Below are positions 28,001-37,888 of a stretch of 64,000 bases of DNA, one piece after another (position 1 is the stretch's first letter; the number at the start of each line of letters is the position of its first letter). The DNA is from Toxonevra muliebris (lineage: Eukaryota; Arthropoda; Insecta; Diptera; Pallopteridae), in NCBI GenBank assembly GCA_963691655.1, contig OY829326.1, forward strand, positions 137,286,998 to 137,350,997, written 5' to 3'. A program made the translations under genes and the position numbers. The notes beneath the pieces were generated by a model. The model saw only the letters and a program-made list of their open reading frames with translations. It was not told where the DNA came from and did no database searches.

Positions 28001-31000
28001 AATGTGTGTACTTGTACACTATATTATAATTCTCATACACTTCATATTGATAGTGAATATAAGAAAGTAATGAAAATTAACCACCAGACGAAGACGGGAA
28101 TCGAACCCGAACCTCCCAGATGAAAGTCTAGTGCACTATCCACTAGGCTATCGAGGTCGTCTTAATGTAATTTAACTCTGTAAGAAAAATGAGAGAAATT
28201 ATGACAAATGAGAGAATACGATACCAATAGATTTCTGCATATTGTATAGCGATTTATGTACTAACTTCCAATAACTCAGTGAAAATAAGTCGAATTGGAG
28301 CAAACCAAACACTTTTTTTTAAAGGTAAATGGCGTTTTATTATAAAACTGTTGCAAGTACTCGAAAAGTATTGCTATCAATATAGGGGTTAAGATTTTTC
28401 GAAATGCTAATGTGATAAAAAAATTATAATTTTGATAGAAGTAAACAGATTTGTTGTTGGTATGAAAAAGAAAGAAAATGAAAACGGAAGAGTTAAAACA
28501 TACAAAAACTCAAGAAACAAATCGAAAAAATAAAATATTTTTATACATTTATTTTATCTGTCCTTCGTCGTTTAGAAACCGTTAAAAATATCGTTTGTAA
28601 ATGCAAAGTTCTGTTCACATAGGCAACAGTTGTCGCAGTAGAGACAAAATTGAAATGAGAAGTTTTTAAGTTTTGTATGAAAATAAATATAATAATAAAT
28701 ATGAACAATATTTAAAAAAAACTTTCATGTTGCTACTAAGTAATATTAATATTTATTAAAATGTCTCTTTATGGCTATACCAGCGACAAATCCCCTTGGC
28801 ATCTCCCTATAGGAGTCGTTTGCTTTGCTTTGATCCCTGGAACTTCACACACAGATCCTCAAGAATTGTTGGTATGATTTTGAAAACCACTTTTTGTATA
28901 TCTTCCCATTTGTATTTAACCAAGCTCAGGTCCATGGATTGAATAGATCCCTTTAAGACATTGAGTTTGTTTTGAGAGTATAAGTTTTTGTCAGTTTACA
29001 TTTAAATTGAGGAACGTTTATCGTGCTGAAATGTACTTAACTGTCTCATATCAAGAACGATGTTGGCCTTGATATAATTTCCTCAAAACTAAACTGCTTT
29101 TATCTTTTTCGAGGGTGGAAATCGCACGAATAACAACAATGTAATTTCTGCCACAGCTCTCATGACATTGAAGAGGAAGAAACTCTCAAACGTTTCCTAT
29201 GTGCCTGTCCGGTTCTGTTAAGATAAAAACTCAAAACCAATTCTCAGTGGAATAGGAAAGGCCTCTAATGTAAAAATCGATGCTTCGCTGAAGTTTTGTG
29301 ACCTGACTAAATGGTTTTGGAGGCCTAATACACTGGAACAACAGTGAAGCTTTTTGGTTAAGATTACAAACGAGACAAAGGCATCAAAAAGGCACTACAT
29401 ATTTGGTTTCTTCGCACTTAAGGAGAAACAACCACTTTATCCAACCTAACTAATATTGGCAAGTTCTAATTTTTACATGCAAAATTGTAAGTAATATAGA
29501 AATTATATTTCCGAAATTAGGTTTATTTTTGGAAATAAATTTTTCCTATTTATAAGCATGTCACTATTACAGCATAACCACAAGTCTAAATAAAGAGCCG
29601 TCATTAAAAAGAAAGGAAACAAAAACATTTTTGTTCTCTTTCTTTTCACTTTAAATTATCCAAGGACACTCGAGAGTCGTGTAATCGATTTTAATCACGA
29701 TATAACCTACAAACATTTGGCAATAGAGCACCTAAATAAAACCCGTTATCTGTTTAAAAGTCCAATCGTTTACTTACACACGCAGTTTATAAAATTAATG
29801 GATTTGTAATTTTTTAATTGTTTTAAATAAAATATTATTAAATAATTGTTTTTATTTTTTATTAATTTTAAATTTTTTTAACTGCACTTGAGTTTGTTCA
29901 CTATGCCATAGTATTTAATTCACAACAAGGAGGGTCTTAATATACTTCCAAAGTTGATATTCTATTTTTTTAATTCGTATTTAAAACTTGAAAATGAAAA
30001 AAAAAAATTGTTTAATGCGTTTCGTGTGCACTTTGATGTGTGTGGAAACCTCCATACAAAATTTTATTGAAATTTTAATTTTCGTTCTAAATTAGCGGTA
30101 TTTTGTGGTTTTAGTTTTGTTGTTGCGTTAAGTTTTAAACATTTTATCAGTGTGCGAACAAAAAAAACATACATGCTATATACAAAGGTATGTATGTATG
30201 TATCCGTACTATATGGAATGTGTACATAAAGAATATTAGATTACATAGTTTTAAATTCGTTCACTAGTTGAAAACAATCTATTTTTACTATTGTGTATAG
30301 AGACAAAAACATTATAGTTCATAATGCAAATATTCTGGAGTTATTTCCACTTTGTGCAAAAACTTGAATATAAATTTAGACTTTTATCTTCAAAAGTTTA
30401 AACATTTTCTGAACCTGAGATAACTTTTTCACTTCGCTTTTACACGAATTTGAAATTTCTATCTGGAGTGATATGCTCATGACACGAGAATATAAAAGTC
30501 TCTCTCGATTTAAATATTATGATTTTGAAAAAACAATTCATCGAATAATATTAGGTTTTTACTGAAGAAGTTCTATTTCATAGATGCCAACAGAAGTCTA
30601 TAACAACCGAAATCCAATGCAAGAATTAGAGATGCTTGGAACAGTCATACGTCACGAAAACTTGCTAGAGAAGTTAATATTATTAGCTAGGCTTCTCCCA
30701 GCTTACTGTCCGAGAGGGAATGTAAAGTTTGAAAAACCGTCACTGGACTTCTCAGTATTCGAAATTCGACCATTTTTAATGTTTACACTTTATTTACCTA
30801 AATTGCTTTCGAAAAAACAACGACAACATAATGGAGAGAAAGAGTACATAGACATGCCAAACGCTGAAATGGTCAATGTAAGGAGTATTTAACAGGGTGA
30901 AGTCATACAGAACGCTGTTTTTCTAATAATTTCATTCCACGCTTCCCAATGTAGGATCTTCATATCAATGAACGCATTGAATCTTGATTCCCATTTATTT

Positions 31001-34000
31001 TGTTTTTGTATTTGGGTGTATTTTCTTACTTATTCTTGCCTGTGATAAGGGAAGAAAATACGAAAACAAAATAAATTGTGAACATCTAGAGCATTTTATC
31101 CGCATACGTTGACGTATGTGACGTAAAAACGGATTATAAAAATATGTGTGCCATATTTATACAGAGCTGTAAAAGAATGCAATCAATTGAGAATATAAGT
31201 CACAAATGAATAATAATTTTTGATTGCAGTTATTGAATAAAATATTTGACTCCAGAATAAAAAATGCAGTTGGAAGTCTTTTTTGAAGTCGACGATTGAT
31301 TATTCATTTAGAAAAGTCTTTGTTAGAGTCAAGGGAATGCAATTTTTTATGAAATCATGAGACTGCAAATCTTATAACTCCAAAATCATGAGTGCTGTGA
31401 AGTCACTTAGAGTTACTTGAAATCACTTGGAGTCACTTAAATACCTTTGAACTCAAATGCAGTCATTTGGAGTCAATTGCAATTTGCAGTCAACTAGAGT
31501 CTTTTGGAGTCAATTGGGATTTTTAAATCAATTGGAGTCAGTTGAAGTCATTTGAAGTCAATTGGGAATTCGAAGTCAATTGGAGTCACTTGTAGTCATT
31601 TGGAGTCAATTGGGGATTTTAAGTCAATTGGAAGTCCGCTCCATGGGTGGTCAAATAAAATTCGTATAGCATTAATTGATGCGAAAAGCTGTGCAATAAA
31701 AAAAGAAAAAATCAAACAAAATGTAAGTTGTCGTTTGGGCATCGTCCATGCATAATCCGTCTCATTTGATAGACCTATCTGATTTAAACAAGAAAGGTTT
31801 AGAGAAAATGCGCATGAAATTTGTGGAAAATCGGTCGCCTCCAGTACACAAAAAATATAAAATTTGGATTAAACCCACCCCAATATCCCCTTTTCATGTT
31901 GAATCAATTACACCATGTAACAGTGATCTGGCACTTTTATGGAGACCTAGCACAAATGGTACGTTTAGTAATGTTAAGAAAAATGGTCTAGAGGACATTT
32001 CCTATACACCCCCAAAATCTCGTTTTATGGTAAAAAAAAAACCGTTTTTGGCTAGATTCATGTAAACAATCCCTTTGTTAATTTTTATCTGATTTACAAT
32101 TTGTTCTTAGTTTGAAAGGGGAAAAATAGTTCTTTCCGACCATGCATTGTTTATTTTCATGAATTGAAAACTGACGAGACTGCAGTTGAAAGTAGTTGCG
32201 ATTTTTCGATTTCTTAATAATTTTTTCGGCTTGGACGATGTTTTTACGATATTATCCGATCTTGGAGATTTTTTGCGACAGAACACTTTGAAAGTAAATT
32301 TAATGCCGTGTCGAATGACCTTTTTTTGAATGAAATTGGGTGAAAATTGACGGAGTTGTGTGAATTTTAAGGTTTTAGGAACATTTTATTATTTATAATC
32401 ATTCAGTACAGTGCACAGTGCAGAGTGCTCTTTGATTCAAAAATGTTTGCCTCTTTCATTTCAACGACTAGCAGTAATCAGCAAGCATGTTGATGGAGCT
32501 CTTGTTTTGGAAACGTTTTTCAATGATTCCTATTTTCTGGTTTTCACCTTATATCGGTGTTCTTACTGAACCTCTACTAACAAAAGAAGGTAGTTTCCCG
32601 ACCCGCTTCATTATTCAAAGTTTCAGTGCTCAGTTTAAAATTGTGATATGCTATTATTTACCAGAATACATGTAATTTCATTACTATATATACAATGGGT
32701 CCAAGATATAGAGTTTTAAAAATTTCGCATATATGAGAGGTGGGCGTGGTAATAATCCGATCGTTATAATTTTTCACACAGTGATTGTTAATGACCTCAT
32801 AAGCCAACAAACCAAATTTCAGAATTTTGGACGGCTGAAAACGGATTTGGCCCCATAGTGCACTGTACTAAATGATTATAATGTAACTGTAAAATTCACA
32901 CAACTCCGTCAATTTTCATCCAATTTCATTCAAGAAAAGGTCATTCGATACGGCATTAAATTTACTTGAAAGCGTTTTGTCGCAAAAAATCTCCAAGATC
33001 GGATAATATCGTAAAAACATCGTCCAAGCCGATTAAGAAATCGAAAAATCGCAAATACTTTCAACTGCAGTCTCGTCAGTTTTTAATTCATGAAAATAAA
33101 CAATACATGGTCAGAAAGAACTAAGAACAAAAATTGTAAATCGGATAAAAATTAGCAAAGTTATGAGCGATTGTTTACATGAATCTACCCAAAAACGGTT
33201 TTTTGACCATAAAACGAGATTTTAGGGGTGTATGGGAAATTTCCTCCATACCATTTTTCTTAGCATTACTAGACCTACAATTTGTGCTAGGTCTCCATAA
33301 AAGTGCCTGCAATTTTGTTTATCACAGTGTTATCGACTTACCTTAATATCACCTTTTTTCGAATCAATTGGAAAAAATTAAAAACAAAACCACCCACGAA
33401 ATATCAGTTTGGTTTCAAATGGTCAATGTTCAATCCAATTGGATTCCAGCATACGAGAATTCTTCGGTGATTATAATTTTTTAAGTGGCTGTCAAGAGAT
33501 ACACTCAGGCCAGAACGGCCCATTGTGATACCACATGGTTGGTCTTACAGTTTAACGCCGGTTCCGAAGGGCGATTTTTTCATTAACCCTCCTTCTAATA
33601 TTCATTTAGAGAGATAGTCGCTGTGGTGAAGTTTACTCTATTTTGTCTATATTTTACTATGTACTACCCAATTTAACGAAGATAAGCCCAAGGTCTATTT
33701 CTAGTACTCCTCAAAAAGTTTTTATTTGATTAAATATATTCTCATTTAATCAACATCAAACATTTCTGAAGTGACCTACCTATAGGACAATGGGCATACC
33801 CGAAATGGATTTTTAAGTTTATTTTTATTTTAATTAAATCTCTGCATGAAACTCGAAAGAACGAAATTTCAAATCAATTTCATTCTTCACTAACTACTTA
33901 GGGGCCAACAAAAACATTGTATTGTTAGATAGTTACAAAATTTCATTGTTTTCAGAATACTAAATTATTGTAACTTTTTTATTAGTTCACTATTTCAAAT

Positions 34001-34779
34001 AATCTCATTCAGTGTTGGTATCTTAAAAAAAATATATTTAAATAATACGATTGATATTACTTAATAATTGCAAAACTGTAGATAAGAGAAATTTATCAAT
34101 TAAAGGCGTGCATACACAAGTATTTGCCACAAACTTATACAGGCCTATTAGAGAAAAAAAATTAAAAATACTTCAAGGATGACGTCTTAAAATGGGCGGG
34201 ACGGACACACTAAACTAAAAAAAATTTATTCATTCCCAAGGCGAAAGGTTTGCTGTTTGCTTTTTGCCAATACTTTCATTGAAGCCGAAATTAAATTTAT
34301 TACAAATACGATTTTGTTCTGAATTACGGATATGCATACATAGAAATATTTTAATTTACCTTTTCTCTAATATTTTCATCCGTTGAAAATGATGGTTTGC
34401 TAACACCAATCGGCGGTGATGTTTCTTTTTTTGAAGCGCCGCTTCCGAAAAAAGTTGTGATGGCAGTTGCACCACCAGTAACAATAGCATTAGTTCCACT
34501 ACCAGCACCACCACTACTGCTACTACTACCGCCTCCTGCTGTCGTCGTTTTTCCAGCAACAACATCAGACATTTGATTTTTTGATGTATTATCGGCTTTT
34601 TGTGGATCAAATAATGTTGGCGCTGGTGTCGGTGTTGGTGTGGTTTTAGTCGATGTGGTCGTTGTGGTAATCTCACCTAATGTTGCATCGGAAATAGACA
34701 CAATCGGTGGGTCATGTATGGCAGCAGCGCGAGACGTGATGACAGATGAAAATGATTTACTTTTGGTTTCATTGTTCAT
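13085..34779 (-). CDS. Large low-complexity protein, unidentified (2024 residues, six exons)
   Basis: Exons read on the minus strand: 34779-34360 (ATG), 24977-24864, 24763-24107, 24035-23688, 19292-14804 and 13131-13085 (TAA). All donors are GT and all acceptors AG. The first four junctions are phase 0 and the last is phase 1, giving 2024 residues. The body is rich in Ser, Thr, Asn, Gln and Ala with polyGln, polySer and polyAla tracts, plus a Lys-rich segment. Ordered-looking blocks are few: 'DDTHLKDLLEEAYSYKLPRD' (exon 2), 'GGSLQDLVNAGVKESLLDSD' (exon 3), 'RGGDPVEELVKYIE' and 'EFTFGDFNEEELKFFDD' (exon 5), and the C-terminal 'IIVDFIGSAWEEVAKATKFY', which is formed only by the last splice. No enzymatic or known DNA-/RNA-binding domain is seen. 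I do not recognise the family. It is probably intrinsically disordered. Confidence 0.8.
13132..14803 (-). other. Last intron of the large minus-strand gene
   Basis: A 1.67-kb intron with donor TCTG|GTGAGT and acceptor TATACAG. It contains a 17-bp perfect hairpin (13728-13766). I see no other repeat family and no exon. Confidence 0.7.
13728..13766. repeat. Perfect 17-bp inverted repeat with 5-nt loop
   Basis: AATAATTAATAACTGAT is followed by CCTCT and then its exact reverse complement. It lies in the last intron of the large minus-strand gene. Because the stem is A/T-rich, its significance is uncertain. Confidence 0.7.
18005..18045 (-). repeat. CAG/CAA polyglutamine microsatellite in coding exon
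   Basis: A run of GCTGCTGCTG..GTTGCTG on the plus strand encodes 11 consecutive glutamines in the minus-strand protein. Shorter Gln tracts occur near 16827-16857, 17838-17870 and 14935-14946. Such tracts are prone to length polymorphism. Confidence 0.85.
20563..20800 (+). pseudogene. PIF/Harbinger transposase fragment, frameshifted
   Basis: A plus-strand frame starts 'MTDEQFQQILRPIINDKEQY' at 20581 and reaches 'IPPNQQLVV'. After one extra T near 20692 it continues as 'LRFLVTGESYRILSYQ'. That order (EQF..LL..V.P.I, then IPP..RLA.TLRFLATGDS) is the N-terminal part of Harbinger/HARBI1-type transposases. No catalytic DDE region was found. It is a dead fragment on the strand opposite to the host gene. 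Confidence 0.7.
21015..21095. repeat. Perfect 11-bp hairpin plus direct repeats of TGYTCGGTG
   Basis: TGCTCGGTGTA, loop CAA, then the exact reverse complement (21015-21039). Related TGTTCGGTG copies follow at 21045 and 21081. The local GC content is higher than the surroundings. It is likely part of a decayed mobile element that I cannot classify. Confidence 0.6.
21480..21930 (+). pseudogene. Non-LTR retrotransposon reverse-transcriptase fragment
   Basis: At 21545-21604 the plus strand reads 'IGYADDICIIVTDQN', the RT catalytic box (YADD). After frameshifts come 'LNPGKTEMILLT', 'DARAVIADKIIWQ' and 'LISLTGAMKGIPP' (about 21840). This is the usual order downstream of the RT palm in non-LTR elements with a C-terminal RNase H. 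The fragment has frameshifts and is inactive. Confidence 0.75.
22570..22900 (-). pseudogene. Non-LTR retrotransposon RNase H-domain fragment
   Basis: A minus-strand frame (22884-22696) reads 'NIVIYSDSQATIRALDS' and ends 'WECQELINTLGK'. It continues with 'HGNEVPDHLARST'-like sequence in a shifted frame. The YSDSQA motif holds the central Asp of the RNase H found at the C-terminus of I/R1/Jockey-like elements. The opposite strand to the RT fragment at 21.5 kb shows that it is a separate insertion or a rearranged one. Confidence 0.75.
26488..27656. mobile_element. 1.17-kb TIR element with TA duplication, Tc1/mariner/pogo-like
   Basis: The left end (GGGGAGTTCATCCGGGTATG) and the reverse of the right end (AGGGAGTGTTCCCGGGTATG) form terminal inverted repeats of about 25 bp. 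TA stands outside both (26486-26487 and 27657-27658). Inner copies of the CCGGGTATgAGAC motif occur near 26862 and 27431. A short frame near 27210-27260 reads 'IKCITCQRPVHLKCANI', which resembles the C-x2-C..H-x2-C part of a zinc finger and may be the tail of a lost transposase. A SINE copy is nested inside. Confidence 0.6.
26949..27180 (+). mobile_element. tRNA-derived SINE copy, 5'-truncated and diverged (plus strand)
   Basis: Related along its whole length to the copy at 27849-28162 but in the opposite orientation. It has the B-box stretch GGTTCGATTTCC, then GTCTTCGTCTGGTGG, the body GAATCGGCGTTAAACTGT, and the tail CTAACCTAACTTAACCTA. The A-box half is lost. It lies inside the 26488-27656 TIR element and is therefore younger than that element. 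Confidence 0.75.
27849..28162 (-). mobile_element. Full-length tRNA-derived SINE with target-site duplication
   Basis: Read on the minus strand it begins GACGACCTCGATAGCCTAG. It has a pol III A box TAGCCTAGTGGA (28150-28139) and B box GGTTCGATTCC (28107-28097), then a tRNA-unrelated body, and it ends in CCTAACCTAACC. A perfect 12-bp duplication TAATGTAATTTA flanks it (27837-27848 and 28163-28174). The intact boxes and exact duplication indicate a fairly recent insertion. The family name is not known to me. Confidence 0.88.
29100..29400 (+). pseudogene. Non-LTR retrotransposon C-terminal (Cys-rich) fragment
   Basis: The plus strand reads 'CNFCHSSHDIEEEETLKRF' then 'LCACPVL' (about 29140-29218). 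This matches the C-x2-C...E-T..H..C.CP signature that ends the second ORF of non-LTR elements carrying RNase H. A broken 'CFAEVL..PD' frame follows. Stops and frameshifts show it is dead. Confidence 0.6.
31380..31640 (+). repeat. Degenerate tandem array of a GGAGTCAATTG-type unit
   Basis: About 20 imperfect units of roughly 9-12 bp with the core (G/A)AGTCA(A/C/T)TTG follow one another, most regular at 31500-31630. It ends where the sequence left of the foldback begins. It looks like a minisatellite generated by slippage. Confidence 0.75.
31915..33335. mobile_element. Foldback element: arms of nearly 500 bp around a 440-bp loop
   Basis: The left arm (31915-32417) is an inverted copy of the right arm (32858-33335) over nearly its full length. 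For example CACTTTTATGGAGACCTAGC at 31933 pairs with GCTAGGTCTCCATAAAAGTG at 33287, and CAGTACAGTGCAC at 32405 pairs with GTGCACTGTACTA at 32859. Small indels separate the arms. The loop holds no recognisable protein. A transcript across it could form a long double-stranded hairpin. Confidence 0.8.
33484..33580 (-). mobile_element. 3' fragment of the same tRNA-SINE family
   Basis: AGTGGCTGTCAAGAGATACACTCAGGCC and CCCATTGTGATACCACATGG match the 3' half of the full SINE at 27849-28162 in the same orientation. The head is missing. It lies just outside the right arm of the foldback. Confidence 0.7.
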
Positions 34780-37700
34780 TTTTTCTCAAAAAAGAATCTT
34801 GCAATAAAAGCCATTAAAACCAAGAGAAAATGTGCACAGCGTAGAAATTATGTTGATAATGTAGAGTTGAATGGAGTGGAGGGGAAGGTGAAGAATAACT
34901 CTTTAAATATGTTATTGCAGGTGGTGGTAGATAAGGACGTTGAGCAAGCGTAATTAAGGTGCGTTTCCTTGCGAGAAATCAGCAGTTGTAATGTAAGCGA
35001 ATTGAGAATCACAACCGCAACGTCAGCAGCTGCAAAGTAAGCAGAGGATGACTTCGTCACTACCAAATGTATTTATGTTGTTATTGTCGATACCACTTCC
35101 GTAGATAATACAATTATTACCGGAGATTCGTATATGTTTTACTTTTTCTAAAACCCTAGTTCAGATTCAAACTTTTTCTTCTGCATTTTTAGCACTTTTC
35201 CTTTACAATATTTTATAAAACGTATCGTTTATCCAAAGCTTCTTTAAATTGCGATTTACAATTTTTTGTTTTTGTTTTCGATATTTTATTTTAAACATAA
35301 AGTTACTTCAACAAATCTTTTACTATTTTTAAATTGTATATATTATTTTAGTTATTTTCATCGAATTATTTATATTGTCCAATGCATTTCTATACAAATT
35401 TTTGCTGCGTAACATATACAATTGGAAAAAACACGAACACGGCATGTCAAAAATTTTCGCCATTTCAATCACTCGACATATCTGCTTCAAGCCGCAAACG
35501 TTCGTTGCAATAAGTAAGAGCAAGACAGCTATAGGCTCCAGCGGTTCAGAAGAAACGACATGAAAAAGTAGCATGCAAAAAACTCAAGAAAACAGGGTTG
35601 GAATTTCAAATTAGGATATGAACAAAATAATTTTAATGGAAAACCAGACAATAAATAGCTATTCTAGTTAGATTAAAACAAACAATTCTTTTCATTTTCT
35701 AATTGGACATTTTTGAATTATTTCAATTTAATTATGCATACTGCTCCAAAAATACACAAAGCTTTAATAGCAAAACAACCCTGTAACTCTCTTTTCAAAT
35801 ACAATGAGAAGAGTAGAAAAAAGGAAATCTATAAAATGAGGTAATTTCTTTTAAAAGGAAACCATTAAAAAGAAGAAAAAACAATCGAAAAATGTCAAAA
35901 ATTTTCAAAGCGATCTCTAATACTTTTATATATTGCTGGAAAAATTCTTGATTTTTCCATATCATGTAGACAATTTGTGACCTACTCCATTTCGTAAATT
36001 CACTTTAGTTTTTTCTAGTATCTTAACGCTATTACTATATCATTCATAACACTTTTCTCACTAAAATATATATCATAAAATGGAAAAAATCAAACACATC
36101 TTTGCTTTATTACCGATTTATCTTGCGTTTAAAAAATTCGCGTGCCTTTTTCTCGTTTTTTGCCTGCTTTCACTTATTGCGTTTTGTTTTAGGTTTATTG
36201 GTATTTCTCACATTACACAAAATTAATACTACTTTGCTTTCCGAAGTACTTTTCTTATTTGCAAATTTTCAATTAAAATTTTCATTAACATTTCTATCGG
36301 TTTTCACTATTAATTCTATTGTTTATAATAATTTAATGTTTATTATTTATTTTGCAATAGTTTTTAATAGTTTTTTCACATTCACAATGCTTGAATTTAT
36401 TTGAATAAAATCCACAAGGAATAAAACGACGACCATGAGAAAAATTTTTTTTATTTTGCCATTTACATCTTTGCGCAGCGATGACGGATGAATTATGACC
36501 GATGTTGCCATGTTAAATGGAAACGATAATTCCCTTATAATATAATTTCAGTTTCAATAATATTTCGTTATTCCCAACTAGAACCGTGAAGTACATAATA
36601 GCTAAAAGTAGTAACAAAAAGCCATGCTAAATAGTAAGCTTAGTTGCAACTATCAATTTAATTTTCCCCAATATTAAATTACCAAAATTTTTAACCATTT
36701 ACGTCTAGAGAAATACTAAATCAGTTGTGATAAATTGTCAATAAATATCGCATAGGAATCGATTGTTTAGTTATTAGCTAGGAAACTACTATTTTATTTA
36801 TTTATTCATGCATTTGTAATTGTATTTCGAAAATTTGTTTACTCATTGTAATATTAATAAATATTTTTACTGCTGACGATTCTAACTGGAAAATTAAACC
36901 CAATCAACCCCTTAAGCCAATCAAATTTTAATAAAACTTTCCTTTTACGTAACAATCATATTCCTATGCTTTGTCAAGTTCCATTCCTTATTACTGAAGT
37001 CTGCATTGAACTCTCAATATTCCAACAAATTATATACTCATCGTCTTGAAAAATACGACTCCTTGCCAACCCTTTCAAGATGTTTTGTTTAAAGTAAATA
37101 GTTTCATATTCTACGTTCAAATTTATAAATTTGTGATTGATTCAAAACATATAAACCATATTTGAGCTGATTGTTGACATCAATATGCCAATATTTATTT
37201 TCGATTTGATTTTCTGCGCAAATCTCCTCTCTTTTTGTTACAGCCTATTTTTCCACATCGCTCTTTCACACAGTTGCGCTCGTCTAAACAGCCTCAAAGT
37301 GAACGGTTCTAGACCGAGTTCTAGAGATTCTACATATATCTGTGATTAAAGGAAACTATAGTAATAATTCAAATGATTCTTTGTTCCAAATTTGCTTTTG
37401 CAACTCAGCGTTAAAACTGAAATCACAAAGTCCAAATTAAAATTGTTGATTAGATCCATAATATTTAGCTTTAAACTTCAAACTATGTACTAAATACATT
37501 TTTGATGATACAGTGAAACTTTAAGTTAAACCAGTGTTCATAGCACACTTTTTACCAAAACAGCTTGAAAGAGATTATTAGCCACAGCAGATTAACTTGA
37601 TATAAAATTTTAAGTCTACCCTAACAATGCAACAGTGGTTTGCAAGATAAAAAAAAAATGTTTACACCCGTCTGCGTTGAACACAGCCACCAATACGTTC

Positions 37701-37888
37701 AGTGTCAGAATTTACTTAGAGCACTTGGTTTCTAGCATTTGTCGATTTGTTGTAACAAAAGAAAAGTTTTTGTTTGCAAAATAAAGTGAAAAAAAATCAA
37801 ACACTCAAATAGTACAAGATCCTGAAAAGAATTACAGTGCAATTAATTATTACGCAAAATCAAGTGAAACGACCGGTACCATATTAAA
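34780..37888. other. Intergenic region between divergent genes (unnamed protein and Pis)
   Basis: It should hold the 5' UTR and promoter of the minus-strand gene on its left and of Pis on its right. No TATA box or DRE is evident. Short reading frames (for example 35375-35563 and 36102-36404) have no coding character. No repeat family is recognised. Confidence 0.5.

Larger units (their letters stand above)
24978..34359 (-). other. 9.4-kb first intron of the large gene, dense in mobile-element remnants
   Basis: Donor AAAAG|GTAAAT and acceptor CATATAG. It contains a TIR element with a nested SINE, an intact SINE, a non-LTR C-terminal fragment, a GAGTCA tandem array, a long foldback and a third SINE fragment. 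The stretches 25.0-26.4 kb and 29.5-31.3 kb show no classifiable feature. Confidence 0.65.

Noticed and set aside
28085..28162. Possible tRNA gene on the minus strand
   Set aside because: The A and B boxes are present, but the acceptor stem does not pair and the sequence continues into a SINE body with a target duplication.
30584..30892. 102-codon plus-strand frame in the big intron
   Set aside because: No recognisable domain, no splice context and no repeat similarity; a possible chance frame.
31748..32065. 105-codon plus-strand frame overlapping the left foldback arm
   Set aside because: Half of it lies in the repeat arm, and no protein family is recognised. Probably repeat-derived.
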